A stretch of 64,000 bases of DNA from assembly GCA_023432405.1 (NCBI GenBank), contig JAEYUQ010000002.1, forward strand, positions 46,447 to 110,446, in the 5' to 3' direction. Of this stretch, positions 23,535 to 32,750 are shown piece after piece. This DNA is from Actinomycetes bacterium (lineage in GTDB: Bacteria; Actinomycetota; Actinomycetes; Mycobacteriales; Mycobacteriaceae). The translations under genes and the position numbers were made by a program. Below the pieces are notes generated by a model, which saw nothing but the letters and a program-made list of their open reading frames with translations, made no database searches and was not told the origin of the DNA. Numbering within the stretch: the stretch's first letter is position 1; each line of letters begins with the position of its first letter.

Positions 23535-26500
23535 TTACTGTCTCTCAGGAGCCATGCGCTGACTGATAACTCGGGTGACACCATCTCCGCGCATTGTCAC
23601 CCCATAGAGAACATTGGCAATGCTCATCGTCGGTTTTTGATGTGTAATAACAATGAGCTGGGAATCCTTCCTGAGCTCCTGGAACAGAGCAATCAGCCGC
23701 CGCAGATTCACATCATCTAAGGCCGCTTCCACCTCGTCCATGACGTAGAAGGGGCTGGGACGAGCCTTGAAGATAGCCACCAGCAAAGCCAATGCTGTCA
23801 AAGACTTTTCACCCCCTGAGAGCAAGGAGAGTCTCTTTACCTTCTTTCCAGGCGGACGCGCTTCCACCTCGATACCTGTTCCGAGCATATCCCCCGGCTC
23901 AGTGAGCACCAAGCGTCCTTCTCCTCCAGGGAAGAGAGTGGAAAACACCTCAGGAAACCTAGCCTCCACATCCAACCAGGCATCTGTGAATAGCTGAAGT
24001 ATCCGCTTATCGACGTCCCTAATAACTCCCTGAAGATCCTCCCGCGCTGCGTTCACATCAGCTAGTTGAGTAGATAAGAAGCTGTAGCGCTCCTCAAGAG
24101 CTTTGTACTCCTCCAATGCCAGAGGATTCACCTTGCCCAAAGCAGCCAAATCTCGCTCTGCCTGATGGAGGCGCTGTTCCTCGCCAGTGCGATCAAAATC
24201 TTCCCCAGGGGTAAAGTACGCCAAAATATCCGGGACAGACACACCCAGCCTGTCTCCCAGTTGCTTCTCACTCTGCTCCAGGCGCACCATTGCCTGACTC
24301 TGCGCCACCTCAGCCTCATGAAACTGCTCCTGAAGCCTATCGCGCTGTGAACGCAGGGCCACCACTTTCTCCTGTGCTGCGGCCCTCAGTGCCAAAGCAG
24401 CGCGATGCTCACCCAGAAGATGATCTCGCTGTTCAGCAGCTTTTTCAACAGCCTGATGCACTCGGCCAGCTAACTCATCGGCATGGTGCTCCACGGCACG
24501 GGCCAACTCAACATCTGCCCGACGCCGAGCTAATTCCCGCTCATGTCTGTCTCGCTGAGCACGCTCCTGCTGAGCCTGCCGCCGCAAACGCTCACCCACT
24601 CCGCTCCTGCGTTGGGCTTCTTCCTCAGCGCTGCGTAGCTCCACTTTCATCTCTACGTCCTGAGCTCGGATAGCGGCCAAGGCCTGTGCAGCCTCATCAC
24701 GAGACTGCGTCGAGGGCTCCTCCTCGTGTGGACTATCTGCTTTGACTCGCGCTAGACGATCTCTGGTGAGTTGCAGCTCTGCTTGCACAGCAATGAGACG
24801 AGCCTCGGCCTTGCGTACCTGTTCAGCGGCGCGTGCATACTCTTTGCTGAGATTCTCACGCTGTGAGCCTGCACGCCGATAATCCCGATCCAACACCTGT
24901 ATCTGAGAATCCACATCACGCAGAGCCGCCGTCTGCTCAGCTGCCGTTACTCGAGCCTCCTGGGCTGCAGTTTCTGCTCCGGCTAATGCTCCAGAAAGAT
25001 TCTCTAGCTCCAGCTGAGTAGCTTCCAGGTCTCGCTTTGTGGCCTCAATATCTGCCACCACTTCCACGGCGCTGTGACCGCTTTCCCCCAGAGCAATCCA
25101 TCCGTCCCCCAGAAGAGCTCCCTGCTGGGTGACAGCACGCAAGCGAGAATCTTCCCGAATGACTGCACGACCCTCTTCCACCGTATCGACGACCGCGACG
25201 TCGACAAGTAAGCGCGTAATACTTGCGGCTACTGCATTGTCCATATCTACATGGTCAAGGAGCCAATCCACAGTAAGAGGAGTGTCTAACCGCCACTGCG
25301 CACTGCCCGTTGCTTCCCCCACCAGCACGGTGCGTCCACTGGCGGTAAGTTCCTCTAGTACGGAGGGATTAGTCAGGTCCCCACCAGTAAGCCCCTCAGC
25401 AATCTCACCAAGTGCCGCCGAGAGTGCGCGCTCATATCCTGGATGCGGTCGAAGTGCCGTAGCAAGATTGCACCAATCCTCGGACAGCGTGGGCGGTGTG
25501 GGCGGAATTGTATGGGTCAGAGTGTCAATCCGGGCGCTTAAGGAGGAGACCTTTTTATCCCATTGTCGCTGCTCATTGCGAAGCTGGGTGAGGCGCTCTT
25601 CCAGGCGTTGGCTTTCAGCACTGGCCTGGGTGGAATGCTCGGCAAGAATGTCTCGATGAAGGCGCAGCTGCTGGAGGCGTTCTTCAATACTCTCCTGATC
25701 CTTCTCAGCCTCCTTCACCCGCTGAGCGTACTGACTCAGAAAACCTGTGAGACGTTCAATCTCCGAGGTAGCAGAGCTAATTTGCTGAGACTGGGATTCT
25801 TCAGCTGCAACCAGCCTCACCACCCCTGCGCGCCGGTCTGCGATTGCCCGAAGCTGCGCCATGTGCTCACGCTCAGCTTCCTGGGCGCGATTTTCTGTGT
25901 CCTGAAGTTCCTGGAAAATCGCCTCAGCCTTGATCCGCAGATGTGCCACCTGCGTTTCAGCCTGTGCGTACAACTCATCGGCATGGGCAGCCTGAGCGTC
26001 CAAGGCCGCTGGATCAGGCCCGTGGTAGGCACTGGAGGTATCAATGGAACGAGAGCGCTCCGCGGCAATACGACGGGTTGCCGATACCCGTTCTTCGAGG
26101 CTGGACAGCTCAAACCACAGCTCCTGCGCTGACTCCATACGTGGAGTCAGCTGGGCTATCTTCTCTTCTGCCGCTGCCACATCGCCCTGAGCTCCATCCC
26201 ACTGCCGGTGACGTTCATCCAGCTCACTGCGTAGCTCTCGTGCTTTGGTTTCCGCTTCTCGAAGCGTGCGGCGTAAGCGGAGGATAGTATCGGCAGCCAG
26301 CTTCAGGCGGGCATCCCGCACCGTCGTCTGCACATCTTGAGCTCTCTGAGCAGCCTCAGCCTGGCGGGCCAGGGGTTTGAGCTGTTTACCTAACTCCTGT
26401 GTGAGATCCTGCAACCGATCCACATTCGCCTGCATATTTACCAGCTTGCGCTGGGCTTTTTCCTTGCGACGCCGATACTTGAGAATCCCGGCAGCTTCCT

Positions 26501-26984
26501 CGATGTATGCCCGCCGTTCCTCTGGACGAGACTCCAAAATCTCTGCCAGCTTGCCCTGCCCCACAATGACGTGCATCTCACGCCCAATACCCGAGTCCGA
26601 AAGGAGTTCCTGAACATCGAGGAGACGCGCACGCGAACCGTTAATCTCGTACTCACTGGCACCATCTCGATACATCCGTCGAGTAATGGACACCTCAGCA
26701 TACTCAATGGGTAAAGCACCATCGGAGTTATCAATAGTGAGAGTAACTTCTGCTCGACCGAGAGGCTTCCGGCTCCCTGTACCTGCAAAAATAACATCTT
26801 CCATTTTCCCCCCGCGCAGATTCTTTGCGCCCTGTTCCCCCATAACCCACGTCAGAGCGTCCACCACATTGGATTTCCCAGATCCATTTGGTCCCACGAC
26901 CGCGCAAATCCCCTGCTCAAATTTCAACGTGGTGGAAGAAGCAAAGGATTTGAAGCCCTTGAGTGTCAGTGACTTGAGATACAC
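23535..26984 (-). CDS. smc: Chromosome segregation protein SMC
   Basis: An 1149-residue condensin ATPase. Domains in order: N-terminal ABC half with Walker A GPNGSGKSNVVDAL, a long coiled coil from about 170, the hinge near 500-660 (SGRTVLVGEATG; DWLLDHVDMDNA), a second coiled coil rich in EQRDR-type segments, and the C-terminal half with signature LLSGGEKSLTALAL and Walker B FYVMDEVEAALDD. It organises and segregates the chromosome with ScpA/ScpB, which are not in this window. The length is normal. It starts 9 bases after the lipoprotein gene. Confidence 0.97.
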   Translation of the reverse strand: MYLKSLTLKGFKSFASSTTLKFEQGICAVVGPNGSGKSNVVDALTWVMGEQGAKNLRGGKMEDVIFAGTGSRKPLGRAEVTLTIDNSDGALPIEYAEVSITRRMYRDGASEYEINGSRARLLDVQELLSDSGIGREMHVIVGQGKLAEILESRPEERRAYIEEAAGILKYRRRKEKAQRKLVNMQANVDRLQDLTQELGKQLKPLARQAEAAQRAQDVQTTVRDARLKLAADTILRLRRTLREAETKARELRSELDERHRQWDGAQGDVAAAEEKIAQLTPRMESAQELWFELSSLEERVSATRRIAAERSRSIDTSSAYHGPDPAALDAQAAHADELYAQAETQVAHLRIKAEAIFQELQDTENRAQEAEREHMAQLRAIADRRAGVVRLVAAEESQSQQISSATSEIERLTGFLSQYAQRVKEAEKDQESIEERLQQLRLHRDILAEHSTQASAESQRLEERLTQLRNEQRQWDKKVSSLSARIDTLTHTIPPTPPTLSEDWCNLATALRPHPGYERALSAALGEIAEGLTGGDLTNPSVLEELTASGRTVLVGEATGSAQWRLDTPLTVDWLLDHVDMDNAVAASITRLLVDVAVVDTVEEGRAVIREDSRLRAVTQQGALLGDGWIALGESGHSAVEVVADIEATKRDLEATQLELENLSGALAGAETAAQEARVTAAEQTAALRDVDSQIQVLDRDYRRAGSQRENLSKEYARAAEQVRKAEARLIAVQAELQLTRDRLARVKADSPHEEEPSTQSRDEAAQALAAIRAQDVEMKVELRSAEEEAQRRSGVGERLRRQAQQERAQRDRHERELARRRADVELARAVEHHADELAGRVHQAVEKAAEQRDHLLGEHRAALALRAAAQEKVVALRSQRDRLQEQFHEAEVAQSQAMVRLEQSEKQLGDRLGVSVPDILAYFTPGEDFDRTGEEQRLHQAERDLAALGKVNPLALEEYKALEERYSFLSTQLADVNAAREDLQGVIRDVDKRILQLFTDAWLDVEARFPEVFSTLFPGGEGRLVLTEPGDMLGTGIEVEARPPGKKVKRLSLLSGGEKSLTALALLVAIFKARPSPFYVMDEVEAALDDVNLRRLIALFQELRKDSQLIVITHQKPTMSIANVLYGVTMRGDGVTRVISQRMAPERQ

Positions 26985-26993
26985 TGCATCCCC

Positions 26994-27317
26994 TTAGTAC
27001 ACCTCAGGGAGCTCATCTGTCAGAGGCTGTTCGACAGGCGCCTCATACATCGGTTGCGGCGCCTCCCATGCGGGGTCATAGCCATATCCCGCATCTTCAA
27101 CTGGCGCCTCAGGGGGAACATACGGTTCCACTCCAGGCTCACCATCAGGAGAAGCAACCTCGGCTGGAGGAGGTGGGACAGGAGTGCTTGTCCGAGATGT
27201 GGTGGTTCGACGTCCCTCTGGCTCCGGAAGCTCAGCGGCTTCCAGTCCACACCCGGCAAGCAGGAACCCTGTGGCAGCAAGCGCTGTTACTGCCACTGCT
27301 GCGCGTGACGCTTGCAT
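26994..27317 (-). CDS. Small proline/glutamate-rich lipoprotein
   Basis: 107 residues with a type II signal peptide: basic MQASR, hydrophobic AAVAVTALAATGFL and lipobox LLAGC. The mature part is low-complexity (PVPPPPAEV; EPYVPPEAPVED), with no known domain. The ATG at 27317 is preferred over an upstream start at 27332 because AGGAGG lies 4 bases before it. It would be lipidated by Lgt (41958-42842) and anchored outside the plasma membrane. It lies directly upstream of smc, a site held by acylphosphatase or other genes in relatives. Confidence 0.7.
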   Translation of the reverse strand: MQASRAAVAVTALAATGFLLAGCGLEAAELPEPEGRRTTTSRTSTPVPPPPAEVASPDGEPGVEPYVPPEAPVEDAGYGYDPAWEAPQPMYEAPVEQPLTDELPEVY

Positions 27318-27447
27318 CCGCCCTCCTGACACTTTGACATAACGAAGACCCGCTGTGGGCTGCCCTCTATACCCGTCCTATATTTGCACGCCACGATGGA
27401 AAATTTCCACTTGCAGAACTCTCGATGGGTTGAGAGCAGGGTGAGCA

Positions 27448-28941
27448 CTATAAACCACTCTCTTTATCAGTCAGTCCAAGAGCCTCCCAGTGAGCGAAGG
27501 TGGGTCGCGCGATGGGATCGCTGCCATCCCAGGCATCCAGATTCTCAAGCTCTGGCATCATGTCTTTGATGAACACGGGGTCCAGACCGGCTTTGAGCTG
27601 CTTCTGATAGTTTCCGAGAAGTTTGACGGCAACTCCCGAGAGAGGAACGATGGCGCACAGGTTGATAACCACCATGATTCCTGCGAAGAGATCTCCCAAA
27701 GACCACACCAGAGGTACAGAAGCTACTGCCCCAAAGAACACGAATAAGAGAACAGCAACTCTAAAGATCTGAAGCAGACGATGGGAATCTGTCAGGAATT
27801 GGATATTGGCCTGAGCAAGGTAGTAATTTCCGATAATCGAGGAGAAGGCCAAGAAGAAGATCACCACGGTGATGAAGTGAATGCCCCAGTTGCCCACCTG
27901 GGATGCCAGCGCGGATTGAGTCAATGAGGAAGATACCATCTCCCCGCCAAATGTTGGTTCTGACAGCAAGATAATAAATGCAGTGATGGAGCACACCAGA
28001 AGTGTGTCGAAATAAACGCCGAGGGTTTGTACCAACCCTTGTTTGACGGGATGAGAGATGGTAGCGGTGGCAGCTGCGTTAGGGGCAGAACCCTCCCCCG
28101 CTTCATTCGAGAATAAACCTCGGCGCATTCCGTTCATAAAGGCTGCGCCCACAGTAGCGCCCGCTACCTCTTTCAGTCCAAGAGCATGAAGCACAATTGT
28201 GGAAAAGAGTTCAGGGATTTTTTCCACGTTGAGAGCCATGACCACCAGCCCCATGATGACATAAGCGCCTGCCATGAAGGGAACCATCCACTGAGTCACG
28301 GTAGCGATGCGTTCAACACCTCCAAAGATGACCAAGGCTGTAAAGATCGCTACTACAACGCCCAGGACGATATGCGCTGTTGTGGAGTTAACGCCGATTG
28401 ATACGGAGAGGGACTCCACCATTGCGTTGGTTTGGAGGGCGTTGTAGATCAAGCCGAAGGTAATGGAGATAGCTACGGCAAAAATACTTGCTAGCCAGTG
28501 CTTCTTAAGACCACGAGTCATGTAGTAGGCAGGGCCGCCACGGTAATTGCTGCCAACATCGTGGACTTTCCACACCTGCGCCAAGGTGGCTTCAATGAAG
28601 GCTGTTGCCCCACCAACAAGGGCAATAATCCACATCCAAAACACTGCGCCAGGTCCGCCCAGAGTAATAGCAATGGCCACACCAGCAACATTTCCCGTCC
28701 CCACGCGAGAAGCAGCTGAAATGGTAAATGCTTTAAAAGCTGAGAGCCCCTCGTGCCCTGAGGCTTTCACAGCCTCTGAAGGCTTTTCAACAACCCGGCG
28801 CAGCATATCAGGGATCATCCGGATCTGCACCACAACAGTGCGGATACCAAAATACCCACCTGCAGCCAGTAGCAGCCAGGGAATAAGTGCCCAGAGATTC
28901 CCCGAGAGGGTATCGCCGACAAAGGTTTCGAGCTTGTCCAT
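27448..28941 (-). CDS. Sodium:alanine/glycine symporter (AGCS family)
   Basis: A 497-residue, multi-helix amino-acid carrier. Family segments are visible: AASRVGTGNVAGVAIAITLGG, cut here as SRVGTGNVAGVAIA, GPGAVFWMW, YRGGPAYYM and FSNEAGEGSAPNAAAT. It imports alanine, glycine or a related amino acid with Na+. It sits alone between rnc and the lipoprotein gene, where fpg/mutM is expected in related genomes. An inverted-repeat region (29000-29059) lies upstream. Confidence 0.92.
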   Translation of the reverse strand: MDKLETFVGDTLSGNLWALIPWLLLAAGGYFGIRTVVVQIRMIPDMLRRVVEKPSEAVKASGHEGLSAFKAFTISAASRVGTGNVAGVAIAITLGGPGAVFWMWIIALVGGATAFIEATLAQVWKVHDVGSNYRGGPAYYMTRGLKKHWLASIFAVAISITFGLIYNALQTNAMVESLSVSIGVNSTTAHIVLGVVVAIFTALVIFGGVERIATVTQWMVPFMAGAYVIMGLVVMALNVEKIPELFSTIVLHALGLKEVAGATVGAAFMNGMRRGLFSNEAGEGSAPNAAATATISHPVKQGLVQTLGVYFDTLLVCSITAFIILLSEPTFGGEMVSSSLTQSALASQVGNWGIHFITVVIFFLAFSSIIGNYYLAQANIQFLTDSHRLLQIFRVAVLLFVFFGAVASVPLVWSLGDLFAGIMVVINLCAIVPLSGVAVKLLGNYQKQLKAGLDPVFIKDMMPELENLDAWDGSDPIARPTFAHWEALGLTDKESGL

Positions 28942-28999
28942 ACAGTGAAATCTACTTGAGCGCCCTGACTTGCCGAGAACTAAAGCCCATGAGAAGTGC

Positions 29000-29059
29000 T
29001 CTGCCTAGCAGGGTAGTGTTACACGGTCATTCTTTCGTAGATGTAACACCGCAGGCAGA
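29000..29059. repeat. Nested inverted repeats between rnc and the AGCS symporter gene
   Basis: GTGTTACA (29016-29023) / TGTAACAC (29042-29049) is enclosed by TCTGCCT (29000-29006) / AGGCAGA (29053-29059). It lies 59-118 bases before the symporter start and just after rnc. It could be an operator of the symporter gene or the rnc terminator; no T run is adjacent. Confidence 0.5.
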
Positions 29060-29064
29060 AGACA

Positions 29065-29823
29065 CTACGCGAAAGGTAAATCCTTAGGAAGAACGTCTCG
29101 CAGTTGCCTGAAAGCCTCATGAGCGGCAGCTTGTTCAGCAATTTTCTTACTCTGCCCAGTTCCTGTGCCGAAAATCCTGCCGTTGATAATGACGCGAGCG
29201 GTAAAAAGCTGATCGTGGGCCGGACCTGTAACCTCTGTCTCATAGCTTGCGCTTGGCAAATGTCGCTCTGAAAGCCGCTCAGTGAGGGTAGTTTTCCAAT
29301 CCTGATGGAGGGCCTTCGCAGAAGCGTGATCAATTTTCTTTTTAGCTAAACGCAACACCACGTCTCGGGCAACCTCAAAACCATATTCTAAGTAGATAGC
29401 TCCCAAGATAGCTTCAGTGGTGTCCGCCAAGATGGAGTCTTTATCTTCCCCACCATTGACCCTCTCCCCCTTGCCCAACAAAATGTACTGCCCCAAACCA
29501 ATCTCACGAGCAATATCTGCCAGCCCAAAGCGAGAGACAATTGAAGCCCTCATCTTGGAGAGATCCGACTCGGGACGTGAGGGGTACTGAACGTAGAGCT
29601 GATTGGCCACAGACAGCCCTAGAACGGCGTCGCCAAGGAATTCTAGGCGCTCATTGTTGGGAAGATGATCGTGCTCGTTGGCAAAGGAACGATGCGTCAA
29701 GGCGTGACGAAGAGCCTCATCGGGGAGGGAAACCCCCAGAGCCTCACGAAGTGGCTCATGGTCATGCTCAGCATAGGCCGCGGCTAAGGCTTCTTCCCCC
29801 GTTGGTTTCGCTTTTTTACTCAC
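29065..29823 (-). CDS. rnc: Ribonuclease III
   Basis: A 252-residue double-strand-specific endoribonuclease that processes rRNA precursors. The catalytic domain has NNERLEFLGDAVLGL and the second metal site DSILADTTEAILGAIYLEYG; the C-terminal dsRNA-binding domain ends with GQSKKIAEQAAAHEAFRQL. The frame extends to 29847, but the GTG at 29823 is preferred: it overlaps the DUF177 stop in a 4-base GTGA and has GGAGA upstream. DUF177-rnc order is typical of actinobacteria. Confidence 0.95.
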   Translation of the reverse strand: MSKKAKPTGEEALAAAYAEHDHEPLREALGVSLPDEALRHALTHRSFANEHDHLPNNERLEFLGDAVLGLSVANQLYVQYPSRPESDLSKMRASIVSRFGLADIAREIGLGQYILLGKGERVNGGEDKDSILADTTEAILGAIYLEYGFEVARDVVLRLAKKKIDHASAKALHQDWKTTLTERLSERHLPSASYETEVTGPAHDQLFTARVIINGRIFGTGTGQSKKIAEQAAAHEAFRQLRDVLPKDLPFA

Positions 29824-30359
29824 AGGTACTTCTCCAAGCCGGCCCATCGGGGATCACGAGGTTCTTCATCGGAGGCGCCTTCCATAGGGGTGTCTTCCTC
29901 GGCGTCCGGGCGTGGAACATCCGTCTCCGGGCATCCATCCTCACAAACAGGATTGAAAGGAAGGGTCAAACCTGCTTCATCAATGGTTGATTGAGTCAGA
30001 TCCAACATTCCGTCAATGATGCGTGGCACCTCATCATCCTCGGAGTCCTGTGAGCCTTCCGAACTGATGAAGTCATCACTTCCGGAGAACACCTCACTGA
30101 TATGGAGAGTAACCGTAGGGTGCAGCTCAGACAGACAACGCACACACTGCCCCTCAAGCTGAGCAGTCACATCCGCCTCCACGGCAATGCCCTCCCCCAA
30201 GGGAGCAAACAGCGCGTCAACAGCCACGTGACCAGATTGCGGAATAGCAATCATCTCCAGACCAATTCGGTCTGGAGAGTCCCCTTCTTGGTGACGCTGC
30301 TCAGGAACCCCTGGATGATTCAGCATCTCTGTGACATCAAATACAAATGGTGAAGTCAT
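29820..30359 (-). CDS. DUF177 / YceD family protein
   Basis: About 179 residues with the family core CVRCLSELHPTVTLHISEVF and the second cysteine pair NPVCEDGCPETD. The C-terminus is acidic and ends DPRWAGLEKYL, as in most actinobacterial members. YceD proteins have been tied to 23S rRNA or ribosome maturation in plants and bacteria. It is translationally coupled to rnc. The frame reaches 30374; the ATG at 30359 gives the more typical start MTSPFVFDV. Confidence 0.85.
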   Translation of the reverse strand: MTSPFVFDVTEMLNHPGVPEQRHQEGDSPDRIGLEMIAIPQSGHVAVDALFAPLGEGIAVEADVTAQLEGQCVRCLSELHPTVTLHISEVFSGSDDFISSEGSQDSEDDEVPRIIDGMLDLTQSTIDEAGLTLPFNPVCEDGCPETDVPRPDAEEDTPMEGASDEEPRDPRWAGLEKYL

Positions 30360-30379
30360 GATGCCACTTAGCATACAGG

Positions 30380-31114
30380 CTATCGGTAGTCCCTGGACTC
30401 CCGAGCGCCTGAAGATCGGCCTTCATCACGCCGAGATGTAGTACGAGAAACGGGAGAGCCTGACACTCCTGCCCCATGCCGAAGTGCTCCACGATCTCTT
30501 TCTACAATGCGCATAACATCCCGAAGAGTGGTCTCAAACTGGGCAAGGGTGTCATCAACGTATTCATCGCACTCCGTGCGCAGACGCTGAGATTCACTGT
30601 GAGCAGAATCTACCACTCGGTGAGCTTCTTCCTCGGCCCGACGTACAACCTCTGCCTCAGACACCAAGCGCTCTTGTTCTCGTTGCCCATCTTCTAGATA
30701 TTTCTCATAACGGTGTCGGCCTTCATCCTCCATGCGCTGAGCTTTCGTGGAGGCAGAGTTCAAAATGGTATCTGCTCGCTCTTGAGCTTCTCTCTCGGTG
30801 CGTTCGGCGTTGGAATTGGCCCGGTTGATAGTGTCTTCGGCATTACGCTGAGCATCTTCAATGGTTCGATGAGCATCTTCTTGGGCCTCGGACATCACCC
30901 GATCAGCTTCATCATGGGCTTCGGAAAGAATGGAGTCTGCCCTGTCCAGAACGTCCTGAGCAGAATCCAACTCCTCGGGAAGGGCATTGCGCAACTCATC
31001 TAAAAGGGCCAGAAAGTCATTGCGAGGGACCACGCAGTTACTGGTTAAGGGCACAGCCATAGCCCCTTCGGTGGTTTTCATAAGCTCATCAAGGGTCTCA
31101 AAAACGCGGTACAT
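30380..31114 (-). CDS. DivIVA-like coiled-coil protein (Rv2927c type)
   Basis: A 244-residue protein. Its opening MYRVFETLDELM and CVVPRNDFLALLDELRNA match the start of mycobacterial Rv2927c, which decides the ATG at 31114 although the frame reaches 31132. Residues about 55-190 are a continuous, highly charged coiled coil (HDEADRVMSEAQEDAHRTIE). The C-terminus is Arg/Ser-rich and disordered. A cytoplasmic structural role, possibly at the pole or septum, is plausible. The order with DUF177 and rnc is the same as in mycobacteria. Confidence 0.85.
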   Translation of the reverse strand: MYRVFETLDELMKTTEGAMAVPLTSNCVVPRNDFLALLDELRNALPEELDSAQDVLDRADSILSEAHDEADRVMSEAQEDAHRTIEDAQRNAEDTINRANSNAERTEREAQERADTILNSASTKAQRMEDEGRHRYEKYLEDGQREQERLVSEAEVVRRAEEEAHRVVDSAHSESQRLRTECDEYVDDTLAQFETTLRDVMRIVERDRGALRHGAGVSGSPVSRTTSRRDEGRSSGARESRDYR

Positions 31115-31175
31115 GGAGCTCATGCTATTCACGTGGACGAGTTTTCCACGGCAACACGTCGAAAAGAATGAAAGG

Positions 31176-31207
31176 AACCCGCAGAAGACTCCTGTCCTCT
31201 GCGGGTT
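31176..31207. terminator. Hairpin terminator beyond gdhA
   Basis: AACCCGCAGA (31176-31185) pairs with TCTGCGGGTT (31198-31207) around a 12-base loop, about 77 bases after the gdhA stop. T-richness is modest on the minus strand (TTCCTTTC) and better on the plus strand (GGGTTTT). Confidence 0.6.
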
Positions 31208-31283
31208 TTAACAGATCACAGCTGGTCACGACGGCCAACTATTAAGTTCAGGGTTGGTTACCGCTCAGCCTGAAACAAGGAAT

Positions 31284-32627
31284 TTAGACAATTCCCTGAG
31301 CCAACATGGCATCTGCCACCTTGGTGAAGCCAGCAATGTTAGCACCCGTCACCAAGTCACCCTCGTGGCCATACTCTGCAGCAGTTTCTGAAGAGTTGGT
31401 GTAAATATCTGTCATGATGTTGTAGAGCTTCTCATCAACGGTCTCAAAGCTCCACGGCTCACGCTGAGAGTTCTGAGCCATCTCTAACCCAGAGACAGCC
31501 ACACCACCGGCGTTGGACGCCTTGCCAGGAGCAAAGCGCACACCATTCTTCCGGTACACCTCAATGGCTTCGTTGGTATCAGGCATATTGGCACCTTCTG
31601 CCACATACTTGACACCATTATCAACGAGCTTCTGGGCAGCGTCGGCATCAATTTCATTCTGGGTAGCGCACGGCAAAGCAACGTCGCACTTCTGATCCCA
31701 GACAGAACCCTCGCTGTGGAATTCAGCACCCTCCACTTCTTTGGCGTAGTCAGAGACACGCAGACGTCGATTCTCCTTGATGTCCTTGAGGGCCTCTACA
31801 TCCACGCCGTTGGGGGTGGACACCCAGCCATTGGAGTCAGAGATACTAATCACAGTGGCGCCCAGCTGCTGAGCCTTTTCGATGGCGTAAATGGCAACGT
31901 TTCCGGAACCGGAGACGGCTACCTTGGCGCCACTGAGATCTTGCTTATCGGCTTTCAACATATTCTCGAGGAAGTACACCAGACCGTAGCCGGTGGCTTC
32001 GGTGCGAGCCAAAGAACCGCCCCAATCAAGTCCCTTTCCGGTGAGCACACCGGCGTCGAAACGGTTGCGCAGACGCTTGTACTGGCCAAAGAGGAAACCG
32101 ATCTCGCGGCCGCCCACTCCGATGTCTCCAGCGGGAACGTCTGTGTCAGGACCGATGTGGCGGGAGAGCTCCGTCATGAAGGACTGGCAGAAGCGCATGA
32201 CCTCAGCGTCTGACTTACCCTTCGGATCGAAATCCGAGCCACCCTTGCCGCCGCCCATAGACAATCCGGTCAGGGAGTTCTTGAAGATCTGCTCAAAGCC
32301 AAGGAACTTGATAATTCCCAAGTTCACGGAGGGGTGGAATCGAAGACCTCCCTTATAAGGGCCGAGCACTGAGCTGAACTGGACACGGTACCCGCGGTTG
32401 ACGTGAACGGTGTGGTTATCGTCCACCCACGGGACACGGAACATGAGCTGACGCTCTGGTTCTGTAAGTCGCTCAAGCAACCCATACTCAAGATAGTGAG
32501 GTTTAGCATCGGCAATGACACGAAGAGAGTCAAAAATCTCAGTGACAGCCTGCAGGAATTCGGGCTCCCCTGGATTACGCTTCTTAAGCTGTTCGTAGAC
32601 TGCGGAAATCTTGGATTCAACAGACAT
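31284..32627 (-). CDS. gdhA: NADP-type glutamate dehydrogenase
   Basis: A 447-residue GDH, the same length as in C. glutamicum. Motifs: GGGKGGSDFDPKGKSD (substrate lysines and aspartate), PAGDIGVGGREIGFLFG, and the nucleotide-binding VAVSGSGNVAIYA. It makes glutamate from 2-oxoglutarate and ammonia, the main assimilation route when ammonia is plentiful, and would also use ammonia released by the SIS deaminase of the amino-sugar cluster. The frame reaches 32678, but MSVESKISAVYEQL at 32627 is the standard N-terminus, with AGAAGGG upstream. Divergent from the glycerate kinase gene. Confidence 0.95.
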   Translation of the reverse strand: MSVESKISAVYEQLKKRNPGEPEFLQAVTEIFDSLRVIADAKPHYLEYGLLERLTEPERQLMFRVPWVDDNHTVHVNRGYRVQFSSVLGPYKGGLRFHPSVNLGIIKFLGFEQIFKNSLTGLSMGGGKGGSDFDPKGKSDAEVMRFCQSFMTELSRHIGPDTDVPAGDIGVGGREIGFLFGQYKRLRNRFDAGVLTGKGLDWGGSLARTEATGYGLVYFLENMLKADKQDLSGAKVAVSGSGNVAIYAIEKAQQLGATVISISDSNGWVSTPNGVDVEALKDIKENRRLRVSDYAKEVEGAEFHSEGSVWDQKCDVALPCATQNEIDADAAQKLVDNGVKYVAEGANMPDTNEAIEVYRKNGVRFAPGKASNAGGVAVSGLEMAQNSQREPWSFETVDEKLYNIMTDIYTNSSETAAEYGHEGDLVTGANIAGFTKVADAMLAQGIV

Positions 32628-32750
32628 ATCTTTAGCCCTTCTGCATGATTCGGATAACTGACAGCTCTTATAATGCACTATCTATAGACCATTAGAAAAG
32701 TTGGCGTGACGTAAATCACGTTGACGGAACAGAAATCCCAGGACGGAGAC

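Noticed and set aside
27397..27437. TGGAAA/TTTCCA palindrome and CTCTC/GAGAG stem between the lipoprotein and AGCS genes
   Set aside because: Both are short and A/T-biased or weak; chance occurrence cannot be excluded.
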